Below are positions 26,310 to 35,691 of a stretch of DNA of 64,000 nt, piece after piece. This DNA comes from Rosistilla ulvae (lineage in GTDB: Bacteria > Planctomycetota > Planctomycetia > Pirellulales > Pirellulaceae): positions 6,573,798 to 6,637,797 of the forward strand of contig NZ_CP036261.1 in the NCBI RefSeq assembly GCF_007741475.1, given 5' to 3'. Numbering within the stretch: the first letter of the stretch is position 1; every line of letters begins with the position of its first letter. The translations under genes were made by a program, and so were the position numbers. The notes below the pieces were generated by a model. The model was not told where the DNA came from. It ran no database searches and worked only from the letters and a program-made list of their open reading frames with translations.

Positions 26310-27302
26310 TCAGGGCAGCGGGTTGCGTTGGCCGTCGTCCGCGAAGGCGCCGGTCTCCAGAAACCGCAGCGTCAACTCTTGGACGTCTTTGTCGTCCATC
26401 AAAAACGAATGCAACACCGGCACGATCACAAAGTCGTTCGCTCCAGAGAGCTTCGCCTCTTCAACGCTGACGATCAGATCGCTGTCACCATCGACTAAGG
26501 GATTGCGAAATCGTCCCATCTCAAACGCGCCGGCAATGATCCCAAACTCGCATGGCGGCGTCGCCAGATGTTGCTGCAGTTCGTCCCAATTGATCCCCAA
26601 CTGCACGCCGCTGGTTCCGGTGATGATTTCGAACACCGTTGTCGACTGCAACCGCTTGGCGATCTGAGCGCCTTGATTCGGCGGCCCCTGCATCACAAAT
26701 CGGCCCAGTCGATCCAAGACGCCCGCCGGATCGCCCTCGGTTTGCCAGTCGCCGATTGCATGCCGGGCGACGATGTTCCCCATGCTGTGCCCGACCAGAT
26801 CGATCTGCGGTTGGCCGGGCAGGCTCTCGATCAACCCTCGCAGCGCGCGAGCGTGCTGGCTGACCGGAGCGCGTGTGCTCGCATAGCCGAAGTGGATGAC
26901 TGTCGCCGGCGTTTCCTTTTCGATCCGTTTTCCTAAGGAGGCAAACGAGCGATGGGTCCGCATCAGACCGTGCAGACAAATGACGACTCGCTGCGGTGGC
27001 TCGGGCCAAGGACCGTCGCTAACGATCTCCGCCAACCGCGCGTCGCAGGCCTCTCGCGAGCCGGAGAAGTGGCGAATGTTCGATGGATTCAGCAGGCGGC
27101 ACTGATCGGTCAATTTGTTCTGCTGGATTCGCCAACCGTACCACCAACGCAGATCGGTCCAGAACTGGACGCCTCCCAAGGTCGGAAGCTTCAAATTCGC
27201 GACAAACCCTGCGGATTCAGGAACCGGTTCGTCGGCGTGGTTGGTGGATTGGTTCATGATCGCGACCAGCAATATCAGCCAGATTGAGAACTTCGTACGC
27301 AT
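26310..27302 (-). CDS. Exported alpha/beta hydrolase (lipase/PGAP1-like)
   Basis: ATG 27302 gives 330 residues with an N-terminal hydrophobic signal (FSIWLILLVAIMNQS). The oxyanion-side HG motif is CLHGLMRTHRSF (about 108-119), and the nucleophile elbow GHSMG is near 168-172 with a following NIVARHAIGDW helix. NQGAQIAKR and the C-terminal PVLHSFLMDD, with a likely catalytic His, complete an alpha/beta-hydrolase pattern. Members include lipases and esterases; the substrate is unknown. The protein is probably periplasmic. It converges on the 183-bp repeats and diverges from the next gene. Confidence 0.78.
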   Translation of the reverse strand: MRTKFSIWLILLVAIMNQSTNHADEPVPESAGFVANLKLPTLGGVQFWTDLRWWYGWRIQQNKLTDQCRLLNPSNIRHFSGSREACDARLAEIVSDGPWPEPPQRVVICLHGLMRTHRSFASLGKRIEKETPATVIHFGYASTRAPVSQHARALRGLIESLPGQPQIDLVGHSMGNIVARHAIGDWQTEGDPAGVLDRLGRFVMQGPPNQGAQIAKRLQSTTVFEIITGTSGVQLGINWDELQQHLATPPCEFGIIAGAFEMGRFRNPLVDGDSDLIVSVEEAKLSGANDFVIVPVLHSFLMDDKDVQELTLRFLETGAFADDGQRNPLP

Positions 27303-27436
27303 TTCAGTCTCCTTGATATGGGATTCTCAATGAAGAGCCCATCCAAAGCGAGAGGGTTTGCTGGCCAAGATCTTTCGGTAGAATCCGAACAGCTCGATGA
27401 TCTTTTCAAAGCCCCACTGTCTCGCCGGAGTCCCCT

Positions 27437-28198
27437 ATGAGCGAAGCCCCGTATCAATCCCAACCAGCCGATTCGTTTGCCCCACCCAAGTCTTCGGGCA
27501 GCTGTTGGCTCTACGGTTGCCTCGGATCGATCGCCCTGCTGTCCATCTTAGTGGTCTGCGGCGGCGTGGGGACCTATTGGTTTGTAAACAATCAGATCCA
27601 GAAATACACCTCCGAAACCGCCGCCGATCTGCCCGTCGTCGAGATCGGCGAAGAGCGACTGGCCGAGCTCGAATCGCGGGTCGACGGTTTCAAGACCGCG
27701 GTGGAAGCCGAATCGACGCCGCCCGAACTGATCCTGACCGCCGACGAGATCAACGCGATGATCGCCAAGCAGGATGACCTCCGCGGCCGCGTGTTTGTGA
27801 AAATCGCCGACGGGCAAGTCGAAGGCGATGTCAGCATCCCGGTCGCCGGACGATTCTTTAACGGTTCGGCCACCTTCGATGTCAAACTGGTCGACGGCAT
27901 GCTGTTCGTCAACTTGAAAGCCGCCACGATCAAAGGCGAACCGGTTCCCGATATGGCGATCGAAGCGATCGGCAAAGAGAACTTGGCGAAAGAGCTGAAC
28001 ACAGATCCCGATATGGCAAAATTTATTAGGAGCTTGGACAGCGTCCGCATCGAAGGTGATAAGATCATCCTGTCGCCAAAGGTCGCCGCCCCGGAAGAAG
28101 CCGCCGGCCAGCCCGACGCATCGACCGAACCGGCCGACGATTCGCAGCCAGCCGATGCGGCCAGCGACGAACCGGCGGCCGCTGTGCAAAACGATTGA
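27437..28198 (+). CDS. Single-pass membrane protein of unknown function
   Basis: ATG 27437 gives 253 residues: a polar N-terminus, one transmembrane helix (GCLGSIALLSILVVCGGVGT, about 27-46) and a soluble domain with LILTADEINAMIAKQ near 97-111. The tail is acidic and rich in Pro, Ala and Asp. The LTADEINAMI segment faintly recalls YpmS/DUF2140-type extracytoplasmic proteins, which I would not rely on. It precedes the DUF58/VWA gene pair on the same strand by 97 bases and may be cotranscribed with it. No catalytic motif is visible. Confidence 0.65.
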   Translation: MSEAPYQSQPADSFAPPKSSGSCWLYGCLGSIALLSILVVCGGVGTYWFVNNQIQKYTSETAADLPVVEIGEERLAELESRVDGFKTAVEAESTPPELILTADEINAMIAKQDDLRGRVFVKIADGQVEGDVSIPVAGRFFNGSATFDVKLVDGMLFVNLKAATIKGEPVPDMAIEAIGKENLAKELNTDPDMAKFIRSLDSVRIEGDKIILSPKVAAPEEAAGQPDASTEPADDSQPADAASDEPAAAVQND

Positions 28199-28295
28199 TC
28201 TCGATCGATAGCACTCGGCGGTTGGCGAAGTCCAAAAACGATTGCCGCCCCAAAAGTCCATGACGCCGGCAGACCGTCGGTTGGGAGAGTTTTGA

Positions 28296-29189
28296 TTGAA
28301 TACCACCGCAACCGCCACGCCTTTGTTATCGCCCGAGATGCTGGGGCGGTTGGAGCGGATGGAATTGGTCAGCCGCAAGGTCTTCCGCGGCCGGATGAAA
28401 GGGGAACGACGCAGTCGCCGCAAAGGGCAGAGCGTTGAATTCGCCGACTTCCGCAACTACGTCCCCGGTGACGACCTGCGGTTCATCGACTGGAACATGT
28501 ACGCGCGGCTGGACAAGTTGTTCCTGAAACTGTTCCTGGAAGAGGAAGACCTGCATTTCTATGCGTTGATCGATGCCAGCGCGTCGATGAGCTTTGGCGA
28601 TCCGACGAAACTACACGTCGCCAAACAGCTGGCCGCCGCGCTCGGTTACGTCGGCATGTGCCGCGCCGACCGCGTCCGTGTCGCCGCACTGGGACCGCCC
28701 GGTGCCGCCGCGCCAACGCTGCGTGGCAAAGCCAGCCTGTGGAAGATGCTGAACTACTTGGATACCGTCCAACCGGTTCACAACGTTTCGCTGGCCGACG
28801 GCGTCAAAGATTTTGTCCTCCGCAATCCAGGAACCGGGATCGTCGTCCTGCTGACCGATCTTATGGACAAGCAGGGCTACGAAGCCGCCTTGCGGATGTT
28901 GCTGGGACGCCGAATGGACGTCTTTGTCGTCCACATTTTGGCTCCCGAAGAGATCGATCCACCGCTGCAGGGCGACCTGAAGCTGATCGATGTCGAAGAC
29001 GCTGACGAAGCCGAAGTGACGGTCAACGGAGCGCTGCTGCAACGCTACAAACAAACCGTCGACGCGTTCATCGATCAATCGCGAACCTTCTGCAGCCAAC
29101 GCGACATGACCTATCTGCTGACGCGGACCGACCAGAACATTGAAGAATTGGTCACCAAGTATCTGCGGCAGCGAGGCGTGGTGCGATGA
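28296..29189 (+). CDS. DUF58 family protein (Bat-type cluster)
   Basis: The start is TTG 28296, supported by GGGAGAG seven bases upstream; ATG at 28338 is an alternative. Of 297 residues, DFRNYVPGDDLRFIDWNMYA (51-70) is the DUF58 signature and LIDASASMSFG (91-101) is a DxSxS metal-site motif of its von Willebrand A-like fold. DUF58 proteins usually sit beside MoxR ATPases and BatA-type VWA proteins. Here the next gene is that VWA protein, overlapping by four bases (ATGA), so the two are translationally coupled. The MoxR partner is not in the window. The role, probably envelope stress or protein-complex assembly, is inferred from family context. Confidence 0.9.
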   Translation: MNTTATATPLLSPEMLGRLERMELVSRKVFRGRMKGERRSRRKGQSVEFADFRNYVPGDDLRFIDWNMYARLDKLFLKLFLEEEDLHFYALIDASASMSFGDPTKLHVAKQLAAALGYVGMCRADRVRVAALGPPGAAAPTLRGKASLWKMLNYLDTVQPVHNVSLADGVKDFVLRNPGTGIVVLLTDLMDKQGYEAALRMLLGRRMDVFVVHILAPEEIDPPLQGDLKLIDVEDADEAEVTVNGALLQRYKQTVDAFIDQSRTFCSQRDMTYLLTRTDQNIEELVTKYLRQRGVVR

Positions 29190-31165
29190 ACTTTTTGCCC
29201 GCGCTACATCCTTGGCAATGGGGCCTGTTGGGGCTGATCCCGATCGGCATCATCCTGCTCTATTTCCTGAAGCTTCGCCGCCAACCGATCGAAGTCCCCA
29301 GCACCTTTCTGTGGACTCGCACGATCGAAGACATGCACGTCAACAGCCTGTTGCAGCGGTTGCGGCGAAACCTGTTGCTGTTTCTGCAACTGCTGTTCAT
29401 CGCGCTGGCGGCACTGGCGCTGCTGCGTCCGGGCTGGCAAGCGAGCAGCGAGAGCGGCCGTAGGATGGTGTTGTTGTTGGATGCTTCGGCCAGCATGCAG
29501 TCGACCGACGTCAAACCGTCGCGTTTCGAACAGGCCAAGGAACTGTTGGGTCAACAGATCGACAACATGGATGGCAGCGATTCGGCGATGCTGATCGCGT
29601 TCAGCGATGAACCCGACGTATTGCAAGGCTTTACGTCCGACCGACGCCGGTTGCGCGATGCCTTGGATTTAGCGCAGCCGACCAATCGGACGACCAACAT
29701 GCTCGATTCACTGAAAGCCGCGGCGGGGTTGGCGAATCCAAACCGCACCAGCCAAGCAGCCGATGTGAACGACATCCAGGTCGCCGACGCGCTCCCCGCG
29801 ACGCTGTACATCTACAGCGACGGACGGGTCGGTGCGATCAACGATTTCGACCTGGGAAACCTCACGCCCAAGTTCATCCCGATCGGATCGGGGAGCGCCA
29901 ACAACATGGCGATCACCGCCTTTAGCGCCGAACGGAATCCCGAGGATCCGTCGCAGGTTCAAGCCTTTGCGACGATCGCCAACCTCGGCTCGCAGCCGCA
30001 ATCGGTCACGGCGACGTTAACCCGCGATGGTGAATTCCTGGATGCCTCGGCGATCGAACTAGCACCTGGAGAAGAAGAGGGACTCTCGTTCGCGCTGCAG
30101 ATCGATGACGACGCCGGCTTGAAATTGAGCCTCGATCAATCGGACGACTTGGCGATCGATAACGTCGCCTACACCGGACTCTCGCCGCTGCACAGCGTCG
30201 CCGTGCTGGTTGTCACGCCGGGAAACGAACCGCTGAAGACGGCGATGCAAACGCCTCGCGCATCGCGATTGGGGAGGCTGGAGTTCGTCGAGCCAAGCTA
30301 CCTCGAAACGGAGGAATACAAAAAGAGAGCGGCCGACGGCAGCGACGACCTGATCGTCTACGACCGCTGCGCCCCCGAGACGATGCCACTGGCCAGCACT
30401 TGGTTTATCGGCAGCCTGCCGCCACAAGATTGGGAAGCGGGCGACCTGTCGTCGGCGGTGTTTGTGGTCGACGTCGATCGGACCCATCCGATCATGCGGT
30501 TCTTAGAATTGTTTGCGATCAAAATTGTCGAAGGCAAGACGCTGACCGGGCCGGCGGGAACGCAGACTCTGATGACCAGCGATTCGGGACCGATCTTGGC
30601 CTTGGCCTCCCGACGCGGCTACCAAGACCTGGTGCTCGGTTTTGAGATCGCTTCGCAAAGCGAGGATGGAGGCGAAGCTTACAACACCGACTGGCCGATC
30701 CAACGCAGCTGGCCGGTCTTCGTTTACAACGTCTTGCGATATTTGGGCGGAGCGATCGACACGACCGGCGCGCCATCGTACCGCCCGGGGCAACCGATCA
30801 CGCTGCGAACGGAAAACCGATTGACCGAAGTTGAATTGCGTTTGCCGTCGGGCGAGACCGAAACGCTGACCGCCGGTGTCGGTGGTCAGACTGGATTTTC
30901 GGATACCGAAGCGGTTGGGCTGTACCAGTTGTTCGCTGGCGATCGCCTGCTGCAGATGTTCACCGTCAATCTGTTTGACGCTCAGGAGAGCAAGATCCCC
31001 GCGACCGAAACGATCGAGTTGGGGTACGAAACCGCCGAGACGATCGCTGGCGAGCAGAACCGCCTCAGCGAAGCATGGCGATGGATCTTGCTGGCCGCTC
31101 TGCTGTTATTGGTGATCGAATGGATCACGTACAGCCGCCGCGTCTGGGTCCCTGCCCGCAGTTGA
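29186..31165 (+). CDS. BatA-like membrane protein with VWA domain
   Basis: The 659-residue product has two N-terminal helices (about 11-30 and 62-80). A VWA domain opens with LLLDASASMQS (97-107, DxSxS metal site), a long periplasmic region follows, and a C-terminal helix (WILLAALLLLVIEWITYSRR) lies near 633-652. The N-terminal BatA layout (LHPWQWGLLGLIP, then RRQPIEVPSTFLW) is typical. The ATG overlaps the DUF58 stop by four bases. With DUF58 this forms the core of a Bat/MoxR-type module; the function is not established in planctomycetes. The missing DxxT segments were not checked residue by residue. Confidence 0.88.
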   Translation: MNFLPALHPWQWGLLGLIPIGIILLYFLKLRRQPIEVPSTFLWTRTIEDMHVNSLLQRLRRNLLLFLQLLFIALAALALLRPGWQASSESGRRMVLLLDASASMQSTDVKPSRFEQAKELLGQQIDNMDGSDSAMLIAFSDEPDVLQGFTSDRRRLRDALDLAQPTNRTTNMLDSLKAAAGLANPNRTSQAADVNDIQVADALPATLYIYSDGRVGAINDFDLGNLTPKFIPIGSGSANNMAITAFSAERNPEDPSQVQAFATIANLGSQPQSVTATLTRDGEFLDASAIELAPGEEEGLSFALQIDDDAGLKLSLDQSDDLAIDNVAYTGLSPLHSVAVLVVTPGNEPLKTAMQTPRASRLGRLEFVEPSYLETEEYKKRAADGSDDLIVYDRCAPETMPLASTWFIGSLPPQDWEAGDLSSAVFVVDVDRTHPIMRFLELFAIKIVEGKTLTGPAGTQTLMTSDSGPILALASRRGYQDLVLGFEIASQSEDGGEAYNTDWPIQRSWPVFVYNVLRYLGGAIDTTGAPSYRPGQPITLRTENRLTEVELRLPSGETETLTAGVGGQTGFSDTEAVGLYQLFAGDRLLQMFTVNLFDAQESKIPATETIELGYETAETIAGEQNRLSEAWRWILLAALLLLVIEWITYSRRVWVPARS

Positions 31166-31359
31166 TCGAAGTCGATGGTCCCCTAATGGAGCCGGGCGCA
31201 TCGACCGGATTGTCGTGCCCCGTGGGCAACCCAAGATCCTTTTGCAGCCTCCGGTGCCTGGACGGTGTTGGGGTTTTGACTTACCTTGAATCGTGACTTT
31301 ACGAATCAACAGGACGGTCAAGCGAACCTGCCGTCGCGCCCCCGCAGGAACTCCCGTCG

Positions 31360-33816
31360 ATGCAGTGCATCCAATCCATTGGACTTCTCCCGGCGTCGAT
31401 CCGCGTGTTGGCGATCGCTGCGGCGCTCTCGATCGGACTGCCTTCGATCGATGCGTCCGAATCGCTGACCCCGCTGGGACGCGAGACGACCGATCGCCAA
31501 GGCGACCTGCAACGGCGGCTGCTCGAATCGGGACTGGCGGCGGTTGCCGAGACGATCTGCCGCCAGCATCTAGCCGACGCCAAGCCGGGATCCGATGAAT
31601 CGGCCACGTGGACGATTCGGTTGAGCAATGCGATGCTGCAACGCGGGATCGAACAGCGACCGATCGATCCGGCCGTCTGGGACCGCTCCTCCAATTTGTT
31701 AGAGAGTTGGCTTGTCGGATATGAAACCAGCCGCCGCGCCGACTGGATTCGATTGGCCCGCGCGATGGTCGACTTCCGTCGCAGCCAGACCGCCACGCTC
31801 AGCGTGCTCGCTTCGCCCGAGAGCTCGCCATTGCGACTAGCTGCGTTGGCGGCGATCCGCGATTGCGAAGACCGTTTGACTCAGTTAGCCGATGCGCTGC
31901 AAGAGACGATCCCGCTGGCCGATTTGAAACGGGACGACCGCTTGGCCCCGGCGGCTGAGTTGCGCGTGGTGCAGGGAACCGTCCAACGCCAATTGGTGCG
32001 AACCCTCTTGGCCCGAGCCGATCTCTATCCGCCCGACAGCGACGATGCCTTGGCGGCGGCGGCTGATGCGGCCGCGCAAGCCGAGACGCTGCTTCGCAAA
32101 ACACCCGCCGACGACCCAAGCTTTGGCGACGTCGTGCGGTTGTTGGCCGAATCGTGGCTGCGCGTTGACGATACGCACAAAGCGGCCCTCGCCTTGCGGC
32201 CGCTGTTGCCAGCCAACGAATCGGAAGAGGGCGATCCAACGCCCTCGACAGCTGCCGCTTCGATTTGGGACATCGTCCCCGAAACCGGGGCAATGCTGAT
32301 CCGGATCGCGATCGCTGAGGGAAAGCGTGGCGAGGCTCAACAGTGGTTGGACGCTTATTTCCAGCCCGACGATTACACCAAGACCGTCCGCGCCGCTCCG
32401 CCGACGCTCGACCTGGCTCGGTTGGAATTCTTGCTCTCGGGGAAAAATCCCGATGTCCAATCGGCAGCCGACTGGGCCGAAGCGATCGAAGCGCGGCACG
32501 GTGCCTTTTATGGACGGATGGCGAGTTTGCGGCTGATCGATCTCGGCGATTCCGGCGAGGCAGCCGATCCGCGCGTGATGGCGACTGCGGCGGCGGCGAT
32601 GTTGCGTCGCGGTGAGTTTGCCGCAGCGGCGGGTCAGTATGCCGAAGCCGCCAACCGCGAAGCGAAAGGCGGCGAGGCGGAATCTGCGTTCCAACATCGG
32701 CTGCAATCCGGAGCCGCCTATCGCAAAGCGGGCGACTTGGACGCGGCGAGCCAACAGCTGGCCCAAGCCGGCGAAGGACTGACCTCACATCGCTTGGCTC
32801 AGGCGGCTCATTTGCAAGCTGCGTTTTTGTTGGTCGAAGCGGGGTGGGAGGGAGACTCGCCACGACAGCGGCGGTATCAGAAGCTGCTAGAAACCCAATT
32901 GCGACTGTGGCCCGAGGGAGCTCAAACGCCGCAAGCCCGGCAGATGCTGAGCCAGCTGTTTGAGAACCGCCAGGCCTGGGCCGATGCCGCGAGGCTGTGG
33001 ACTCTGGCGGCAGGCGATTCGACGCGAGCAGCCAGCCTGTGGCGGAAGGCGTTACGAACAGAGAAGGAACCGGATCAACAAGCAGACTTGCTGAAGGAAG
33101 CCATTGCTCAATTACCAGCCGATGGCGAGCAAGCGTTATTGGTCGCGCTGTGGGGAGACCGAACGGTCGTGTTGAAGTTCGGTTGGGACGCGCTCAACCA
33201 ACAGCTCGGCCAAGCGGAGTTTCCCGCGGCCGATAAGGCTCGGTTTGCCGTAGCGCTCGCTCAACTGCGACTCGGTAAAACGAGCACCCTCGACCTGGAC
33301 TTCTTGTCAGCGAATCCCGATAAGCCGTGGCCGCTGGATCTAATCGATTGCTTGGGTCGCGACGCACAGCAGCATTCGGTCGATCGAAAACGCTTGGGAG
33401 ACGTGATTCTGGCGGTCGCCAATCGCATCGCGAGTGAAACGCGATCCTTGCCCGATCAGCTAGCGATTCTCAAGGCGCTGGTCGCCAGCGAGCAATCGAA
33501 CCGGGCGATGGAAGTGATCGGGCAGTTCCCCGAACCACGATCGGGAAGCCTCGCTCGAGAGCTGGCTCAGATGTTGCTGCACAGCGACGGGCCGGATGAT
33601 CGTCGGCAGGGGATTGAGCGGATGTTGCAGTACGGCCGCGGGATGAAGAAGGGGAGCGACGATTGGTTCGCCGTTCAGCTGGAAATTTGCCAGGCCTATC
33701 TCACGGTCAACGACTCGCAAGCCGCGGCGAAGCTGGCAAACTATCTGCTGTTAACGTCGCCGCCGAGCGATCCGCAGCAGCTGGCGCGGCTGCGGGAATT
33801 TGCCCAAGCGGATTAG
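31360..33816 (+). CDS. Exported TPR-like repeat protein of unknown function
   Basis: ATG 31360 (AGGAA upstream) gives 818 residues with a signal peptide (VLAIAAALSIGLPSIDA, cleavage near 33). The rest is Ala/Leu/Gln-rich and helical with degenerate tetratricopeptide-like units, for example GEFAAAAGQYAEAANREA and AYRKAGDLDAASQQLAQAG near 420-480. No enzyme motif is seen. It follows the VWA gene by 194 bases and could be the periplasmic TPR component often found in Bat clusters; this is inference. Its TAG stop overlaps the TAA of the convergent barrel gene (33813-33816). Confidence 0.75.
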   Translation: MQCIQSIGLLPASIRVLAIAAALSIGLPSIDASESLTPLGRETTDRQGDLQRRLLESGLAAVAETICRQHLADAKPGSDESATWTIRLSNAMLQRGIEQRPIDPAVWDRSSNLLESWLVGYETSRRADWIRLARAMVDFRRSQTATLSVLASPESSPLRLAALAAIRDCEDRLTQLADALQETIPLADLKRDDRLAPAAELRVVQGTVQRQLVRTLLARADLYPPDSDDALAAAADAAAQAETLLRKTPADDPSFGDVVRLLAESWLRVDDTHKAALALRPLLPANESEEGDPTPSTAAASIWDIVPETGAMLIRIAIAEGKRGEAQQWLDAYFQPDDYTKTVRAAPPTLDLARLEFLLSGKNPDVQSAADWAEAIEARHGAFYGRMASLRLIDLGDSGEAADPRVMATAAAAMLRRGEFAAAAGQYAEAANREAKGGEAESAFQHRLQSGAAYRKAGDLDAASQQLAQAGEGLTSHRLAQAAHLQAAFLLVEAGWEGDSPRQRRYQKLLETQLRLWPEGAQTPQARQMLSQLFENRQAWADAARLWTLAAGDSTRAASLWRKALRTEKEPDQQADLLKEAIAQLPADGEQALLVALWGDRTVVLKFGWDALNQQLGQAEFPAADKARFAVALAQLRLGKTSTLDLDFLSANPDKPWPLDLIDCLGRDAQQHSVDRKRLGDVILAVANRIASETRSLPDQLAILKALVASEQSNRAMEVIGQFPEPRSGSLARELAQMLLHSDGPDDRRQGIERMLQYGRGMKKGSDDWFAVQLEICQAYLTVNDSQAAAKLANYLLLTSPPSDPQQLARLREFAQAD

Positions 33817-35564
33817 CGTGAGAAGCCCATGAAGAAGCTGAAGACCTGGCGATCGTCGGTGTCGGCGTGGGCGACGGGGAAGGCAAAGTCGAAGGCCAGC
33901 GGAGCAGGTCCCAAGGCGGGCATGCTGACGCGGAAACCAAAACCGGGAGCGACGCGGAAGTTCTCGCGTTTGATCTCGATCTCACGTTCGACCGTACCGT
34001 AATCGACAAACACGACGCCCTTGGTGGCATCATCGGCGGTCAACGGGAACTGGTATTCGACCGATCCCAACACGCTCAAACGACCACCGACCTGAACGTT
34101 GTCTGAACCGCTGGTGATAACGGGGCTAGCACCGCGGAAATCGAAACCACGCATGGTGCTGTAACCACCGGCGAAGAAATTCTCGAAGATCGGCGTGTCC
34201 GCGCCGCTAAAGCCAACGCTATTGGTGACCGCAATCGTATGACGCCCCGAGTGATCGGCACGCTCGCGAAGCAGGTAGTAGTTCCTCAGATCGGCTTGGA
34301 TCCGCGAGTAGTCGTACGATCCAAAGGTTTGTTCAAACGTCACTTCAAACAGATGCCCTTCGGTCGGCGCGAATGGGATATCGCGGGTATCATGCGACAA
34401 GCGGACGCTGCCCGAATAGAGTTCGTGGTTGCCAACGTATTGATCGACGTAAGGAATTCCGGGGACGCGAACATCGCCAAAGTCGACGTTTTCGGCGCGG
34501 ATCGCTGTCGAGAGCGACAGTTCATTGGTAACGCGATAGCCCAGTTGGACACGGCCACCTAAACGCGATTCATCCCAGTCGCGGTACTGACGGTCGAACA
34601 AGAAGCCTTGCACCGAAAGACTCAACGGCAGGTATCCAAACAGATACGGTTGGCCAAACGACATCATGTAACGCTGGAAATCGCTACCGGGAACAGCTTC
34701 CAAACGGAAGGTTTGCCCGGCACCGCGGAAGGCGTATCCGGAGAACAAGTCTTGGAAGCTGCGCGGAAATCGCAAGATGTCAAAGTTGCGTTCGTCCAAC
34801 ACGATCTGACCGGTCACACCGGCGTCGCTGTTGACGGCACCACCGACCATAAACCGACCGGTTCGGGCGGGCGTCACGAAGACGTCGACGGGGACGGTTC
34901 GCACGCGAGGCATCACCAACGGCGGCGGCTCGTTCGACAGCGGGTCGACAAAGTTCGGATTGATCGGTTCGATCGGCGCGCCGATCATGCCGGGCTGCGG
35001 TGCAACGGGAGGCTGACCAAACGTCTGCTGGTTCGGGACAACAGGCTGGTTGTTGTAGTTTTGGTAGTCGGCCGGCGGAGCTGGCAGACCATAGTTGGGT
35101 GCTGGTTGCACTTGAGCTTGGTAACCGCCAACACCGTTCTGTGCAACGCGAGGATCGGTTGCGGTGGTTCCATAGGCACCGCCAGCGGTGGCCGCTTGGG
35201 GTTGCACCAACGGGGGCTGGACATTTTGGCCGCTGACCGGGACGGGGCCACGCGTGAAGCCTCCGCCACCAGGGGATGGTGTGGGAGCCGACGTTGCAAC
35301 GCCAGGAGGTACCGAGAAACCGGAGTCTTGGCCACGGATCGTTAGCGGTTCTTCCGCGGCGATGGCGGGTGTCGAACTGTCGGCCGCAGGCGCGGCGTCG
35401 GTCGGTGGCGTGATCCCTAACTTGCTGAAATCGACAGCGTCGGGAGGAGAATCGCTGGTGGCAACGTTCTGCTGGCGCAGATGGGCGCAACCGCTAAACG
35501 CCAAACATGCCAACAGGCACAGCCCAGCTGCGATGTTCGATGGAGCAGAAAGAGAACGATTCAT
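33813..35564 (-). CDS. BamA/TamA-type outer membrane barrel with lipoprotein signal (barrel half of a split BamA)
   Basis: ATG 35564 gives 583 residues; ATG 35702 would add 46 residues ahead of the signal and is less likely. The N-terminus MNRSLSAPSN... LAFSGCAHLR has a lipobox with C26. A Pro/Gln/Gly-rich linker (about 30-210) follows, then VPVDVFVTPARTGRFMVGG, which matches the last POTRA5 strand and barrel entry of BamA. GQIVLDERNFD, QRYMMSFGQPYLFG and GGYSTMRGFDFRG (the conserved RGF loop) lie in the barrel, which ends FSFFMGFSR. Role: insertion of outer membrane proteins. The POTRA domains are in the gene 127 bases upstream. Confidence 0.85.
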   Translation of the reverse strand: MNRSLSAPSNIAAGLCLLACLAFSGCAHLRQQNVATSDSPPDAVDFSKLGITPPTDAAPAADSSTPAIAAEEPLTIRGQDSGFSVPPGVATSAPTPSPGGGGFTRGPVPVSGQNVQPPLVQPQAATAGGAYGTTATDPRVAQNGVGGYQAQVQPAPNYGLPAPPADYQNYNNQPVVPNQQTFGQPPVAPQPGMIGAPIEPINPNFVDPLSNEPPPLVMPRVRTVPVDVFVTPARTGRFMVGGAVNSDAGVTGQIVLDERNFDILRFPRSFQDLFSGYAFRGAGQTFRLEAVPGSDFQRYMMSFGQPYLFGYLPLSLSVQGFLFDRQYRDWDESRLGGRVQLGYRVTNELSLSTAIRAENVDFGDVRVPGIPYVDQYVGNHELYSGSVRLSHDTRDIPFAPTEGHLFEVTFEQTFGSYDYSRIQADLRNYYLLRERADHSGRHTIAVTNSVGFSGADTPIFENFFAGGYSTMRGFDFRGASPVITSGSDNVQVGGRLSVLGSVEYQFPLTADDATKGVVFVDYGTVEREIEIKRENFRVAPGFGFRVSMPALGPAPLAFDFAFPVAHADTDDRQVFSFFMGFSR

Positions 35565-35691
35565 ATATATGCCCGGTTTCAGTCCCGAAAGCGTTTCACT
35601 GCGCGTGGCTGGAAATAGCACGATGAGGTCTCTGTAGGAAAGACCGTGAAATCGTGCGACACCAGTTCGCGGAATGTCGTTAAAAAACGTC

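Noticed and set aside
25627-26667. 346-codon ORF across the 183-bp repeats
   Set aside because: It is made of the repeat read in one frame and runs on antisense to the alpha/beta hydrolase gene. No protein features are seen.
31799-32863. 354- and 293-codon leftward ORFs opposite the TPR-like gene
   Set aside because: The plus-strand frame has a signal peptide, ribosome site and repeat structure; the antisense frames are Arg/Pro-rich without features.
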